Shown here in pieces: positions 27,624 to 36,735 of a stretch of DNA of 64,000 nt; within the stretch, counting starts at the first letter, position 1; each line of letters starts with the position of its first letter. The stretch spans positions 1-64,000 of the forward strand of contig NZ_BJDZ01000001.1 of assembly GCF_005405405.1 (NCBI RefSeq), written 5' to 3'. The notes under the pieces were generated by a model, which did no database searches, was not told where the DNA came from, and saw nothing but the letters and a program-made list of their open reading frames with translations. Origin of the DNA: Lactiplantibacillus plajomi (lineage in GTDB: Bacteria > Bacillota > Bacilli > Lactobacillales > Lactobacillaceae). Position numbers and translations under genes: made by a program.

Positions 27624-30467
27624 TTATGAATTGGCTTGTAACTGAGTTAAATCATCCGCTGTAAAGTAGACGTCGCGCGGTTTTGAGCCCTTGGCCGCCG
27701 AAACGTAGTGCCGGTGTTCCAAGTCGTCAATAATATTAGCCGCCCGGTTATAACCGATCGAGAAACTACGTTGCAACTTCGAGGTTGAAACGGTGTCTTC
27801 TTCGGCAATGTAGGCCAACACTTCCGGCATCAAATCGTCCTCATTTTTAGCCGCCTCTTCGTGTTTCAACAGGCTATCCGGTTGGAATTCGTACTTAGGG
27901 GCCGCCTGGTCACGCACAAACTGCGTAATGGCGTCGATTTCTGAATCCACAAAGGTCCCCTGTAGACGAATCGGGTTACTCTGACCGTTGCCTAAGTACA
28001 GCATATCACCGCGCCCTAATAATTGCTCAGCTCCGCTCGTATCTAGGACGGTTCGTGAGTCAACTTGACTTGACGTCATGAACGCGACCCGCGTCGGGAT
28101 GTTGTTCTTGATCACCCCGGTCACAACGTCAACGCTTGGCCGTTGGGTCGCAACTAGTAAATGAATCCCAGCGGCCCGTGCCTTGGCGGTAATCCGAGCA
28201 ATGTAATCTTGGAACTCGCTGGACGCGACCATCATCAAGTCGGCTAACTCGTCGATCACGATGACGATGTACGGCATTTTCAGTCCTGGTTCATTATGTT
28301 CATCGGCTAAGCGGTTAAACTGCTCGATGTTGCGGGCACCGCCGGCCGCGAGCCGGTCGTAGCGGTTATCCATTTCATCGACCGCCCACTTCAAGGCAGC
28401 CGACGCCGCTTTCGGATCGGAAATAACTGGCGATAGCAAGTGCGGAATATTATTGTACGGCGCAAGTTCAACCGCCTTCGGGTCAATTAGCAACAACTTA
28501 ACCTGTTGCGGATTTGCCCGGTACAACAGTGAGACTAGAATACTATTGATGAAAACCGACTTCCCGGAACCGGTCGAACCGGCAATCAGGCCGTGCGGCA
28601 TCTTCCGCAGATCAGTCACTTGGGGTTGTCCGAATAAGTCGACCCCTAACGCAACCGTTAACGGTGACTGGCTTTCCTTAAATTTCTTCGAGTTTAAAAC
28701 TTCTGATAACATGACCGGGCGCGACTTTTCGTTCGGAATTTCGATCCCGACCGTGTTGCGACCCGGAATTGGTGCTTCAATTCGGAGCTGCTTAGCTTCA
28801 AGCGCCATCTTAATGTCGTCTTCGAGGTTGGTGATCTTGCTGACTTTGACCCCAAGATCCAATTTAACTTGGAATTGGGTGATCGTCGGTCCGACCGTCC
28901 AATCAACAACACTACCGTTAACTTTAAAGGCGTCGAGCGTTTCTTCCAACGCGTTTTCTTTCTGCTCGATCCAGTCGTCCATTTCCGATTCGTCTAAAAC
29001 GACCGGCGGCTTCAAAAGCGACATCGGCGGGAAGTGGTAAGCGGCTAGTTCCTTATCGGTCAGGACCGGTGCCGCGGAACCGCCGGTATGCATTGGTGTT
29101 TCGGAAGCCGGTGCACTAACTTGACTCGTTGGGGCACTCGACACCGTAGCTGGAGCGGGTTGCGGTGCAACTGGTTGATCAACCACTGCCGTTGAGCCCG
29201 CCGCCTGGGTGGTTTCTCGTTCAGCAGAAGCTACTGCCGAAACTGGTTGGCTGGCTGAAGTTTCAGTCGCCGCGTGGCTGTTCGGATGCATACCCACCGG
29301 TTGGTAAAGCTCCTCTTCCGCAACTGCGGGAGCGCTGGAGGCCGCTGGACGCTGGTCTGAAGTTGGCGCAGACGTGACCGTACTGTTAGCTGGTACGTCC
29401 GTGACGGCCGCACTTTCAGCCGCAGCCGACGCCGGTTGATCCTTAAATAATGCCAAGTCCGACTGGGCGTCGTGTTCGGCGGTCATAATATCGCCAAGTG
29501 AAATACCCAGGCCGTGGCTTGGACGGGCGGGTTGACTAGTTGCTTCGGCATTCGTTGCTGAAGCCGCTTCGGCTGATGCAGCCGACTGCGGCGCAGCGCT
29601 GGTTGAATCAGCTGATTGGCTGTCTCCCCCACCCACTGCCGACTCAGCTGCACTGGCTTGTGAAGCTGATGCAACGGGTGCCGGACGATCAGTCGCTGAA
29701 TCAATCGAACTAGTTGGTTGTAGCGCCTGGGTCGGCTCAAAGACAATCGTTGGGCCGGCGTCGGAACTAGCAGGTCGCGCCATGACCGGTTTGGTCGGCT
29801 CGAACACTTCGGTTGGCGCGCTAGATTGGGCACTTGCGCCACCACTGCTTGCTGACGACTCATTAGCCACTGCTTCACTGGCCGCCGGTACTTCGCTGTT
29901 TGCCGACGTCTCACTAACCGTTGGTGCTTCACTAGTTGCTGACGTTTCATTAACTGCCGGTACTTCACTCGTTACTGACGCAGCGGGAGTAACTTCATCC
30001 GCCGCCCCCGTACTCGTCGCGTTAATGTCCGCACGAACGACCGGTGCCTGTAAATCAACCACCGGTTCGTTGCTATCCAGGTCACTTGCAAATAGCAAGT
30101 AACTGTCAGGCTGCTTATGCAAACTCGCTTCGATTTCGAGATAATTAGTTGTATCACGAACAATGGCGGGACCAATCGCTTGACGGTGCGCCAACTGTGA
30201 CGGGACGTGCGACGGGTGAAAACTCCCGTGGGTGCCACCGCTAAACAGTTCGCGCGCCGATTCAGGTTTGGCCGGCGCGGGTTGGCGCCGTTTCTTGGGC
30301 TGCGGGCTGGGCGTCACGTGCGGCTGAACCGCTGGCTTGGCCGCCGTGGCCGACCGTTCCGCAGCAGAAGGTGCAGGAGTTGATTGACTGGCCGCTGCGG
30401 AATGATTCACTTTTGGTGTTTTAATATGGTACTTCCGGAAAAAAGCCGGGCCATCATAATGGTTCAT
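27624..30467 (-). CDS. sftA: SftA-type DNA translocase (FtsK/SpoIIIE family)
   Basis: A hexameric DNA pump that clears chromosomes from the division septum. From the ATG at 30467 (AGGA nine bases upstream; a TTG two codons before is less likely) it has 947 residues. No transmembrane helices are present at the N terminus, which points to the soluble SftA/YtpS type, not membrane FtsK. A linker of about residues 25-480 is rich in Ala, Ser, Thr, Glu and Pro with degenerate repeats. The motor has Walker A GSTGSGKSVFINS and Walker B IVIVIDELADLMM, followed by the C-terminal gamma winged helix (LQRSFSIGYNRAANIIDDLE). The ytpR and murC neighbours also fit SftA. Confidence 0.9.
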   Translation of the reverse strand: MNHYDGPAFFRKYHIKTPKVNHSAAASQSTPAPSAAERSATAAKPAVQPHVTPSPQPKKRRQPAPAKPESARELFSGGTHGSFHPSHVPSQLAHRQAIGPAIVRDTTNYLEIEASLHKQPDSYLLFASDLDSNEPVVDLQAPVVRADINATSTGAADEVTPAASVTSEVPAVNETSATSEAPTVSETSANSEVPAASEAVANESSASSGGASAQSSAPTEVFEPTKPVMARPASSDAGPTIVFEPTQALQPTSSIDSATDRPAPVASASQASAAESAVGGGDSQSADSTSAAPQSAASAEAASATNAEATSQPARPSHGLGISLGDIMTAEHDAQSDLALFKDQPASAAAESAAVTDVPANSTVTSAPTSDQRPAASSAPAVAEEELYQPVGMHPNSHAATETSASQPVSAVASAERETTQAAGSTAVVDQPVAPQPAPATVSSAPTSQVSAPASETPMHTGGSAAPVLTDKELAAYHFPPMSLLKPPVVLDESEMDDWIEQKENALEETLDAFKVNGSVVDWTVGPTITQFQVKLDLGVKVSKITNLEDDIKMALEAKQLRIEAPIPGRNTVGIEIPNEKSRPVMLSEVLNSKKFKESQSPLTVALGVDLFGQPQVTDLRKMPHGLIAGSTGSGKSVFINSILVSLLYRANPQQVKLLLIDPKAVELAPYNNIPHLLSPVISDPKAASAALKWAVDEMDNRYDRLAAGGARNIEQFNRLADEHNEPGLKMPYIVIVIDELADLMMVASSEFQDYIARITAKARAAGIHLLVATQRPSVDVVTGVIKNNIPTRVAFMTSSQVDSRTVLDTSGAEQLLGRGDMLYLGNGQSNPIRLQGTFVDSEIDAITQFVRDQAAPKYEFQPDSLLKHEEAAKNEDDLMPEVLAYIAEEDTVSTSKLQRSFSIGYNRAANIIDDLEHRHYVSAAKGSKPRDVYFTADDLTQLQANS

Positions 30468-30501
30468 TTTCAATCATCCTAAATTTATTGAGATCGTACG
30501 G

Positions 30502-31143
30502 TTAAGCCGTAAATAACGTCTGGGCACGGTCAAAATCGAAGGCCGCCCCCACGGGTTGATAATTTTCAGGTAAAATCAGGGCACCCGGCCGTTGCGGTGC
30601 GTTCGGTAAGTGGAGTTCACGGCCAGAAACGATCATGCCGTCGCTTTCGACGCCCCGTAATTCGCCCGGCCAAATAATTAGACCATCGGGCATCATTGCA
30701 CCGACCTTGGCTACAACAACTAAAATGTCGGCTTGCATGTTGGGCGAGCCGCTGACAATTTGTAACGGTTTATCGAGGCCGACCTGTGTCTTGGTCACTT
30801 GCAAGTGATCGGACTTCGGGTGGGCTTCCGCCGACTCAACGTACCCGACGACGAATTTCGGGTCCGTATCAAGGACTAGTTCCGGTTCAAAATCGTTGGC
30901 TTTTAATAAATCATTTAATTGGTCGACTTGGGCCTGCGTCAAGTGAACCTGGCCGTTAGCGTCCAATTGGCCGAGCGTCTTCGAAACATCAAAGAAATTA
31001 TAGCCGAGGGTCTGGTCGTTAGCCGCATCACTGATGCGCGTCACAGTGGCGTGCGTTTCGATCTTCTGATCCGCGCTATCCGGACGTAAAATTGCGATCA
31101 ACGTATCGCCCAATTCGGTTGGATTATAACTTGTAATTAACAT
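30502..31143 (-). CDS. ytpR: YtpR family tRNA-binding domain protein
   Basis: A 213-residue cytosolic protein whose C-terminal half is an EMAP/PheT-type tRNA-binding domain (FVVGYVESAEAHPKSDHLQVTKTQ, seen from residue 108 onward in parts, then LQIVSGSPNMQ and VESDGMIVSGRELHLP). It lacks any synthetase domain; its RNA target is unknown. It opens the ytpR-sftA-murC cluster, 34 bases before the translocase gene. A GGGG-type site precedes the ATG at 31143. Confidence 0.88.
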   Translation of the reverse strand: MLITSYNPTELGDTLIAILRPDSADQKIETHATVTRISDAANDQTLGYNFFDVSKTLGQLDANGQVHLTQAQVDQLNDLLKANDFEPELVLDTDPKFVVGYVESAEAHPKSDHLQVTKTQVGLDKPLQIVSGSPNMQADILVVVAKVGAMMPDGLIIWPGELRGVESDGMIVSGRELHLPNAPQRPGALILPENYQPVGAAFDFDRAQTLFTA

Positions 31144-31231
31144 AGGAAACCCCTTTACTCTCGTTTTAAGCGTTCAATATATAATTATAACGTATTTCTC
31201 CTAAATCTTACTGATTAATTATGACTTTTCT

Positions 31232-31259
31232 TTGTATTGTCGTCAATCATTGGTATACT
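31232..31259 (+). promoter_or_regulatory. Promoter for the PepSY-like gene
   Basis: TTGTAT (31232-31237) and TATACT (31254-31259) are 16 bases apart, with a TGG extended -10 element; AAAGGAG stands before the ATG at 31314. Confidence 0.65.
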
Positions 31260-31313
31260 AAATTTGAATAAAAGCTAATTTTTAAAAAAAGTTGGTCGAA
31301 AGGAGTACGCAAC

Positions 31314-31637
31314 ATGACTAAACAATTACAATATGGCGGCTTATTGGCAGTTGGCATGGCTGGCATCGCCGGGGGCTTTTCCGTTGGCGGCCTGCTCAAG
31401 CGGTTGCGCCGACCAACCCCCAACCAAATTTTGAACCAGGTCAAACGGGCCTTTCTCAAGGAAGCCCCCATTGAAGGTTCTTGGATTGAAATGACCAAGG
31501 CACCCTTACAAAAATTCGCGGTGCGCACCGACGTCTACCATGGCGGGATTACCCGTTACGAAGACGGCACCTTGGTTCAATACGAGTTCTTAGCGGACGC
31601 CAATACGGGCAGTATCTTAGATATTTACCGCCTTTAA
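31314..31637 (+). CDS. Small membrane-anchored PepSY-like protein (YtzB-like)
   Basis: A 107-residue protein with an N-terminal hydrophobic, glycine-rich segment (GGLLAVGMAGIAGGFSVGG) that could be a signal anchor. The rest resembles a PepSY module, ending in YEDGTLVQYEFLADANTGSI with the common DANTG turn. Bacillus has a similar small protein, YtzB, in the same neighbourhood. The function is not known; PepSY domains are proposed to inhibit peptidases. It is on the plus strand with its own promoter and a shared terminator. Confidence 0.65.
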   Translation: MTKQLQYGGLLAVGMAGIAGGFSVGGLLKRLRRPTPNQILNQVKRAFLKEAPIEGSWIEMTKAPLQKFAVRTDVYHGGITRYEDGTLVQYEFLADANTGSILDIYRL

Positions 31638-31676
31638 TCGTAAAGCGCGTTCCAACTATTATCGTTCGAAAACGAC

Positions 31677-31711
31677 AAAACGGCTGTGACCAACGTCACG
31701 GCCGTTTTTTT
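31677..31711 (+). terminator. Terminator of the PepSY-like gene, possibly bidirectional
   Basis: AACGGCTGTGAC pairs with GTCACGGCCGTT around a CAAC loop, followed by T7 on the plus strand. A-rich sequence on the other side gives a weaker T-run on the minus strand, so it may also end the PH-domain operon, whose stop codon overlaps it. Confidence 0.85.
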
Positions 31712-33206
31712 ATGCAGTTTGATATTCTGGTGCGTCTTGCGGTAAGTACCAGTCCCGGATTTGACGGGCGGTTTTACTGTCAATAAAGCGGGCTTCCACC
31801 GACTTATTGTCATTACCGGCACGTACTTCCAGCGTCAGGTGAACCAGATCACGCCGTGCCATCCAGACACTCTGATTGATTTCTAGTGATTGAACGCAGC
31901 GTCGTGGAATCAGGTACTGTTCGCGGCTAAACCACGCCCCATGCTGAACGCACACCACCGCGGGCGTTGCTAACGCCACCCCCGTCTGGCGGGCCGCGTA
32001 GTTCCCCTGCGCTACGGCTAGCGGCAACCATAGGAGCCAACTGGCGAGGTAAATCGGTAACCCCTTAGGTAACTGCCACCAAATAAAGCCGCCGGCCACC
32101 AGGAGCGCACCCAGCCAAACTAGGACGCAGTTCCGAATAAACAACCAGCGGGCGGCCGATCGCACCCGCTTAATCGTTGGTAACCGGTCTGGCAGCCAAT
32201 CGATAAAACCACTCACGGTCGGCACCATCGCCGAACGCCGTAAAACCGGTAGCAAGACCAGGTTATGGTCACTCTCGGATTTTCCCGCTTGATCCGCGGT
32301 TAAAACCTGGGCCGTTACTAGCCGGGCCCACTGCCGAATCAACGTCTGCTTAAAGTGCACCGCCTGAATCCGCTGCTGATCGACACTAACGCGGCTGCGT
32401 TGGAAATAGCCGCGCGCCATCGTCAGGGTGCTGCGCTTCTTCGTCAGCGTAAAGCGGTAATAGCGCTGGATAATCGTCAAATAAGACGTTAGCAGGCTTA
32501 GGACTAACACTGCCACCATTAACGCAATTTGCCACCCAATTTGAATCACGTTCAGGTGTTTAAGCGCATCGTCAACGACTTCATCAGAAAAGATCGTGGT
32601 TAGCTTGTCGTACAGCCAGAAAAAGGCCAGTAAAATCGGCACGATGCCCATCGAGGTCAGCGCGTATAAACGCAAGTCGTGGCGGTTGATTTGAAACTGC
32701 CGCTCGCCGGGTCGCGCCGTCGTCGTAGTGGGCTGGTCAGTCGCAACCGTGGGATTCGTTGGCGCCCGCCGATATCGGTCAATTTGCTGGCCAACCGTGA
32801 CTGGTACGACCGGTAACTCCCCTTCCGGCTCATCATCGGTCTTCCCGGCCGTCTCAATGGTCAGCCGTTCTAAACCGAACGGCCGTAGGAAAAACCACTG
32901 TTGGCGTTGAACCGTCTGAATCTTGGCGTAGGGAATGTGCACGACTTTACGTTCGAACAGTCCCCGGTTAATGGTGATACCCGCCGGTGTAACGGCGTAG
33001 GTAAAGCGCACGTAGCGAATGACGGCCGCCACAATGGTTGCAACCACCACGACCCCCGCTGCCAAGAATCCCCAGAAAGCGGCTTCACCGGTTAGGCTGC
33101 GCCAGCTAAAAAAGACTAGGATCACTAACACCAGACTAACCAACTGGCGTACGGCCCGCGCCACAAAAACGAACAACGCCGGCCACGCTAAGTGTTTATG
33201 CGTCAT
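31710..33206 (-). CDS. PH domain-containing membrane protein (YdbT-like)
   Basis: A 498-residue membrane protein from the ATG at 33206 (GGGAGG eight bases upstream). It has paired hydrophobic helices near the N terminus, in the middle and near residue 375, each followed by a bacterial PH-like (bPH2, DUF304) segment, for example ITINRGLFERKVVHIPYAKIQTVQ and TMARGYFQRSRVSVDQQRIQAV in parts. Such YdbT proteins pair with YdbS. In Bacillus the pair affects sigma-W and resistance to lantibiotic-like peptides. Its first codons overlap the 3' end of the YdbS-like gene by 11 bases. Confidence 0.82.
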   Translation of the reverse strand: MTHKHLAWPALFVFVARAVRQLVSLVLVILVFFSWRSLTGEAAFWGFLAAGVVVVATIVAAVIRYVRFTYAVTPAGITINRGLFERKVVHIPYAKIQTVQRQQWFFLRPFGLERLTIETAGKTDDEPEGELPVVPVTVGQQIDRYRRAPTNPTVATDQPTTTTARPGERQFQINRHDLRLYALTSMGIVPILLAFFWLYDKLTTIFSDEVVDDALKHLNVIQIGWQIALMVAVLVLSLLTSYLTIIQRYYRFTLTKKRSTLTMARGYFQRSRVSVDQQRIQAVHFKQTLIRQWARLVTAQVLTADQAGKSESDHNLVLLPVLRRSAMVPTVSGFIDWLPDRLPTIKRVRSAARWLFIRNCVLVWLGALLVAGGFIWWQLPKGLPIYLASWLLWLPLAVAQGNYAARQTGVALATPAVVCVQHGAWFSREQYLIPRRCVQSLEINQSVWMARRDLVHLTLEVRAGNDNKSVEARFIDSKTARQIRDWYLPQDAPEYQTA

Positions 33207-33663
33207 CGCGGGCCTCCCTTGCAAGCTGTAGGATTTGATCACGCAACCGTTCCGCGACCGGGACGGTTACCCCGTTGATCGAATAACGGGTCGCCGCGGT
33301 ATCGACGGCGACCTCCCGCAATTGCTTGAATTGCAGCAACGGACCGGCCGCCAAGGTCACGTTTTGAATCCGGTTAATCGGCACCGCAATCTCGTGCTTG
33401 AAAAAGACGCCGGTGCGGACATAGACCGCTGTTTCCGTGATCCGGTAACGCGAAAACGCGTAGCGGTAAGGAATCACGGCTAATTCCACGATGACGTCTA
33501 ACAAGCTTAGACCGACCGCCGCTAACGGCAACCAGAACCACCAGTTCAAATAAACGTGGGTCAACCATAGCGCGACGCTGATCAACAACCCAACGCCACC
33601 GGAAATCAGCGCTGAGTAGGTCCACACCGCCTTAATTTGCGACGGTAACTGTTCAGTTTGCAT
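33196..33663 (-). CDS. PH domain-containing protein (YdbS-like)
   Basis: A 155-residue protein with two transmembrane helices near residues 13-50 and one bPH2 domain (RITETAVYVRTGVFFKHEIAVP and IQNVTLAAGPL). It is the first gene of a two-gene operon with the YdbT-like protein. The pair probably forms a membrane complex; the function here is inferred from the Bacillus pair. Confidence 0.82.
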   Translation of the reverse strand: MQTEQLPSQIKAVWTYSALISGGVGLLISVALWLTHVYLNWWFWLPLAAVGLSLLDVIVELAVIPYRYAFSRYRITETAVYVRTGVFFKHEIAVPINRIQNVTLAAGPLLQFKQLREVAVDTAATRYSINGVTVPVAERLRDQILQLAREARDDA

Positions 33664-33741
33664 TCATTTCACTCCAAAATTAATTTACTCTTAGTCTACC
33701 ATAGGTAAAATAACGCTCAAAGATTGCTTTCCCCTTAACTA

Positions 33742-33773
33742 CAAAAACGGCCCGGCTTACGCCGAACCGCCCG
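33742..33773 (-). terminator. Hairpin with T-run upstream of the PH-domain operon
   Basis: GGCGGTTCGGC and GCCGGGCCG form a GC-rich stem around a GTAA loop, with TTTTTG on the minus strand. It lies between trmB and the PH genes, on the minus strand directed towards the terminator region after the trmB promoter side, so which transcript it ends is unclear. Confidence 0.55.
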
Positions 33774-33834
33774 CGCCACTATAATTTACGCATTATTTTA
33801 GCCACCAAAAATCAAAATTTCAATATTGGCAACT

Positions 33835-33867
33835 CAAAAAGCGACCCAGCTCCTGCCAGGTCGCTCA
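33835..33867 (-). terminator. Intrinsic terminator of trmB
   Basis: GAGCGACCTGGC pairs with GCTGGGTCGCT and T5 follows on the minus strand, right after the trmB stop codon. Confidence 0.85.
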
Positions 33868-33872
33868 TTACG

Positions 33873-34523
33873 CTACTTTTCAGCTGCTGGAAAAGTCGCA
33901 ATAATTTTATAAATCGGGCCCTTCGCACTGAATTTTTGTTCGTACTCGGTTTCCACGTTCTCTTCGGGGGTGACGACCGCGTGTAAGTCCAACCAGACCT
34001 GTTCAAAGTGAAGCCCGTAGTTATTCATGCTGGTTAAGGAGAATTCAAACAGGCCGCGATTATCGGTCTTAAATTCAATCTGCCCGTTCGGCTTCAAAAC
34101 TTCTTGGTACGCTTGCAGGAAGGTCTTGTACGTCAAGCGCCGTTTTTCGTGCCGAGACTTTGGCCACGGGTCCGAGAAGTTTAAGTATAACCGGTCGACT
34201 TCGTGCGGTTCGAAAAACGCGGTGACGGCCTGCCCGTCCGCGTGCGCTAATTGTAAGTTCGGTAACGGCTCAGCGACCAACTTCTTCAAGATGACCGCAA
34301 TCACCGACGTTTGAATCTCAATTGCCACGTAGTTGATTTCGGGGTGGCGCTTCGCCATTTCAATAATGAACTGGCCCTTACCACTGCCGACTTCAATTTG
34401 TAACGGCTGCGTCTTTTCGAAGCGGCTTTGCCACTGCCCCTTCAACTGGGTCGGGTCTTCCGTAATTAATTCGGGATGGGCCGCAATCAGTTTTGGCGCC
34501 CACGGTTTGTTTCTAACACGCAT
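33873..34523 (-). CDS. trmB: tRNA (guanine-N7-)-methyltransferase
   Basis: It methylates G46 in the variable loop of tRNAs. The 216-residue protein has the S-adenosylmethionine site IEVGSGKGQFIIEMA, the YVAIEIQTSV strand and the family hallmark LYLNFSDPWPKSRHEKRRL. It is separated from the kinase-like gene upstream by that gene's terminator. The start at 34523 gives the usual N terminus MRVRNKPWA. Confidence 0.96.
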   Translation of the reverse strand: MRVRNKPWAPKLIAAHPELITEDPTQLKGQWQSRFEKTQPLQIEVGSGKGQFIIEMAKRHPEINYVAIEIQTSVIAVILKKLVAEPLPNLQLAHADGQAVTAFFEPHEVDRLYLNFSDPWPKSRHEKRRLTYKTFLQAYQEVLKPNGQIEFKTDNRGLFEFSLTSMNNYGLHFEQVWLDLHAVVTPEENVETEYEQKFSAKGPIYKIIATFPAAEK

Positions 34524-34551
34524 ATTGGTATAAACTCCTTATGATTTCAAT

Positions 34552-34586
34552 AAAAGGGCCGCGAATTCCGACGGGGACTCGCGGCG
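34552..34586 (-). terminator. Intrinsic terminator of the phosphotransferase gene
   Basis: GCCGCGAGTCC and GGAATTCGCGGC form a stem and are followed by CCTTTTA on the minus strand. It is 19 bases after the stop codon and just upstream of trmB. Confidence 0.7.
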
Positions 34587-34604
34587 CTCGGTAACTGTTT
34601 TCGA

Positions 34605-35390
34605 TTAAACTTCGTACTGTGACAATTCTTCTAAGAAGATGATCTCATGGTTCATTTGGTGGTACTGATTACGATAATAATTGTCTTTAATATTAAGTAG
34701 TAAATTAACCTTGGCGTACCAGACCACGCGGGTGCGCATGGCGGCCGTCATCGTTTCGCCATAAGCTTGGAACCAGCCCTGCCAGTCCTTAAGCGGTACG
34801 TATTCGCACAATAACAGACTAATATCGGAAGCGGGGTCCGCAAAGCGCGCGGAATCCCAGTCGACCAAGTAAAGTTGCCGGTGATCAGATAGTAGCCAGT
34901 TCTTATGGTTCAAATCACCGTGGCAAACTCGGTAATCAGCCACTGGTAACTTGGGTAGGTGCCCTTTTAGGGCCGTTAACGTCTTCGCCATCAGCGGGTG
35001 GCGCCGTAAATCATCGGGCAGATCTTGTAAATACTGACCGATAAATTCTTGCGGGCGGACGACCTGGCCGCCAACCTTGGTTAACATACGATGAAGCAAC
35101 TTGGAATTGTGCACACGTGCCAATAAATGCGCCACTTCAGGCAGCCGCATTTGTTGCTTGGTTAAAGTTTGACCATTCAGCCATTCTTGGGCCGTCAACG
35201 TATCCCCACTGGAGATGCGTTTCGTCCAAATCAATCGCGGGGTAATTTCTTCCATCGACAGCGCCGCTAAAAACGGCGAAGCGTTTCGTTTTAAGAACAA
35301 CCGTTGGTGATTTTTTTTGCCCATGAACGCCTTGTTCGTATTACCATAAATCGGATATATGTCCCAGCCGTCATCAAGTTCGAAATCCAT
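34605..35390 (-). CDS. Phosphotransferase family protein (YtmP, aminoglycoside/choline kinase fold)
   Basis: A 261-residue kinase-like protein. The catalytic loop VCHGDLNHKNWLL and the metal-binding LVDWDSARFADPASDISLL are intact. The nucleotide region around NKAFMGKKNHQRLFLKRN has the Lys expected in the N lobe. Bacillus YtmP next to trmB is the likely counterpart; the substrate is unknown (a small alcohol, sugar or cytidylyl-linked metabolite). The ATG at 35390 follows AAGGAG at nine bases. Confidence 0.82.
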   Translation of the reverse strand: MDFELDDGWDIYPIYGNTNKAFMGKKNHQRLFLKRNASPFLAALSMEEITPRLIWTKRISSGDTLTAQEWLNGQTLTKQQMRLPEVAHLLARVHNSKLLHRMLTKVGGQVVRPQEFIGQYLQDLPDDLRRHPLMAKTLTALKGHLPKLPVADYRVCHGDLNHKNWLLSDHRQLYLVDWDSARFADPASDISLLLCEYVPLKDWQGWFQAYGETMTAAMRTRVVWYAKVNLLLNIKDNYYRNQYHQMNHEIIFLEELSQYEV

Positions 35391-35502
35391 CAACCCCACT
35401 CCTTCCAAATAAATTTACCGTTCATAATTGACTTAACAATCACATTTTAAAGACCAAAACGGCTCGCGTCAAGTCCTTTTTAAACGTTGTGGTATCGGCG
35501 TT

Positions 35503-36735
35503 TTAAGCCAATCTGACCTTCGCATATAAAGCAACTAAGAGATAGATTTCAAACGCGTTGATCAACGTCAAAATGCCGACCTCAACTAACGATGCGTTGC
35601 TTGCCCAGAAGGCAATTAAAAAGATAATTGCCGTGACGCTCAACACGACCGTTAGTAACCGTTGAAAGTTCGCTAACCGCCGTTTTAACGCCACCGGATA
35701 AATGTGCGTAAAAACTATATTATCGTAACGCTTGTAAAACGGCAACAATTGGAACCCAATTAAGTAAATAAATAGCACGTCTAAGGCCATTGCTAACCAG
35801 CCGTGACCGCTAAAATAGAGCAGTACGGCGCCGATGACGGTCAAGCGGGCAACTAAGTTACTGAATTCGGTGCCACGGGCCATCCCGCGGCTAAATAGGT
35901 ACCCGAACGCGTGCCGTTGGTCAGCGGGCAACCAGCGGTAAACCCAGTCTAAGTACCGGCGGCGTTTAACGGTTCCCTGCACCATCGGCACGTCGGTGAA
36001 GAGGTTAAAGAAACGGTAAATCCCGAGCATCCGGTTAGCCTCTAGCTTAACGTCCGCCCGCCAAGCAACCGTAATGCGCGGTTGCAACCAGCGGAACCAG
36101 AAGCGGAACCCAATTGCCAAAACTAGGCTACCTGAGAGCCCCTCCCACGGTCCGGCAAATAGGGTCAACCCAACGCCTAGTAGACTGACGACCCAGGTCA
36201 TCCAACTACTCCAAGGCGCCGACCATGAGGACTTAAATAACTGCCGGGTCGCCGCGGTGGTATCGTACAGTCTGATCATGCTAACCGTCAGTTGGAAATC
36301 TTTTAGTAACACCTGGGTTAGAACCACCATCACGAGGTCAAGCCCCGAAAAGTGGTCAACCAGCACTAGCAGTGGCATTGTTAGAACAACCAACGCCACC
36401 TGCACGAGCTGTGCCAGCCACCAGCTGTAACGCCACGCGTGGCCAAGGTACTCTTGAAAATCCCGTTCCCGCGGTAACAAGAAGACCGGGTCGGCCGGTT
36501 CGATCAGGGTCGCGATCCGTCCGATCCGTAACCCCAGCCACAAAAAGGCACCGATAACGAATAAAATCCAAGTATCGCGCGGACCAACCGTCTTCAACCA
36601 GTTTGAGTAAGCCAGCCCCAAGCCACCGACAAAGAACATCAGGGCAATGACGAAGTGGTCGTTAAAGACTAGCCGTAAGTATTTCAGCATTTGCCGTAAG
36701 TGGCGTTGCAAGCGCCGTTGATAAAGCTCATTCAT
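35503..36735 (-). CDS. ecsB: ABC transporter permease EcsB
   Basis: A 410-residue membrane protein with about eight to ten hydrophobic helices; it pairs with the EcsA ATPase. A VFLLPRERDFQEYLG segment after the second helix is typical. In Bacillus the Ecs transporter affects protein secretion, intramembrane proteolysis by RasP and competence. Its start codon overlaps the ecsA stop by eight bases, so the two genes are coupled. Confidence 0.88.
   Translation of the reverse strand: MNELYQRRLQRHLRQMLKYLRLVFNDHFVIALMFFVGGLGLAYSNWLKTVGPRDTWILFVIGAFLWLGLRIGRIATLIEPADPVFLLPRERDFQEYLGHAWRYSWWLAQLVQVALVVLTMPLLVLVDHFSGLDLVMVVLTQVLLKDFQLTVSMIRLYDTTAATRQLFKSSWSAPWSSWMTWVVSLLGVGLTLFAGPWEGLSGSLVLAIGFRFWFRWLQPRITVAWRADVKLEANRMLGIYRFFNLFTDVPMVQGTVKRRRYLDWVYRWLPADQRHAFGYLFSRGMARGTEFSNLVARLTVIGAVLLYFSGHGWLAMALDVLFIYLIGFQLLPFYKRYDNIVFTHIYPVALKRRLANFQRLLTVVLSVTAIIFLIAFWASNASLVEVGILTLINAFEIYLLVALYAKVRLA

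Noticed and set aside
28453-29040. A 195-codon plus-strand open frame
   Set aside because: It is entirely antisense to the motor domain of the DNA translocase, with no ribosome binding site and no recognisable domain; it is a composition shadow.
29170-30400. Degenerate repeats as a CRISPR or tandem-repeat locus
   Set aside because: They are codon-level Ala/Ser/Thr/Pro repeats inside the translocase linker with no fixed unit or spacers.
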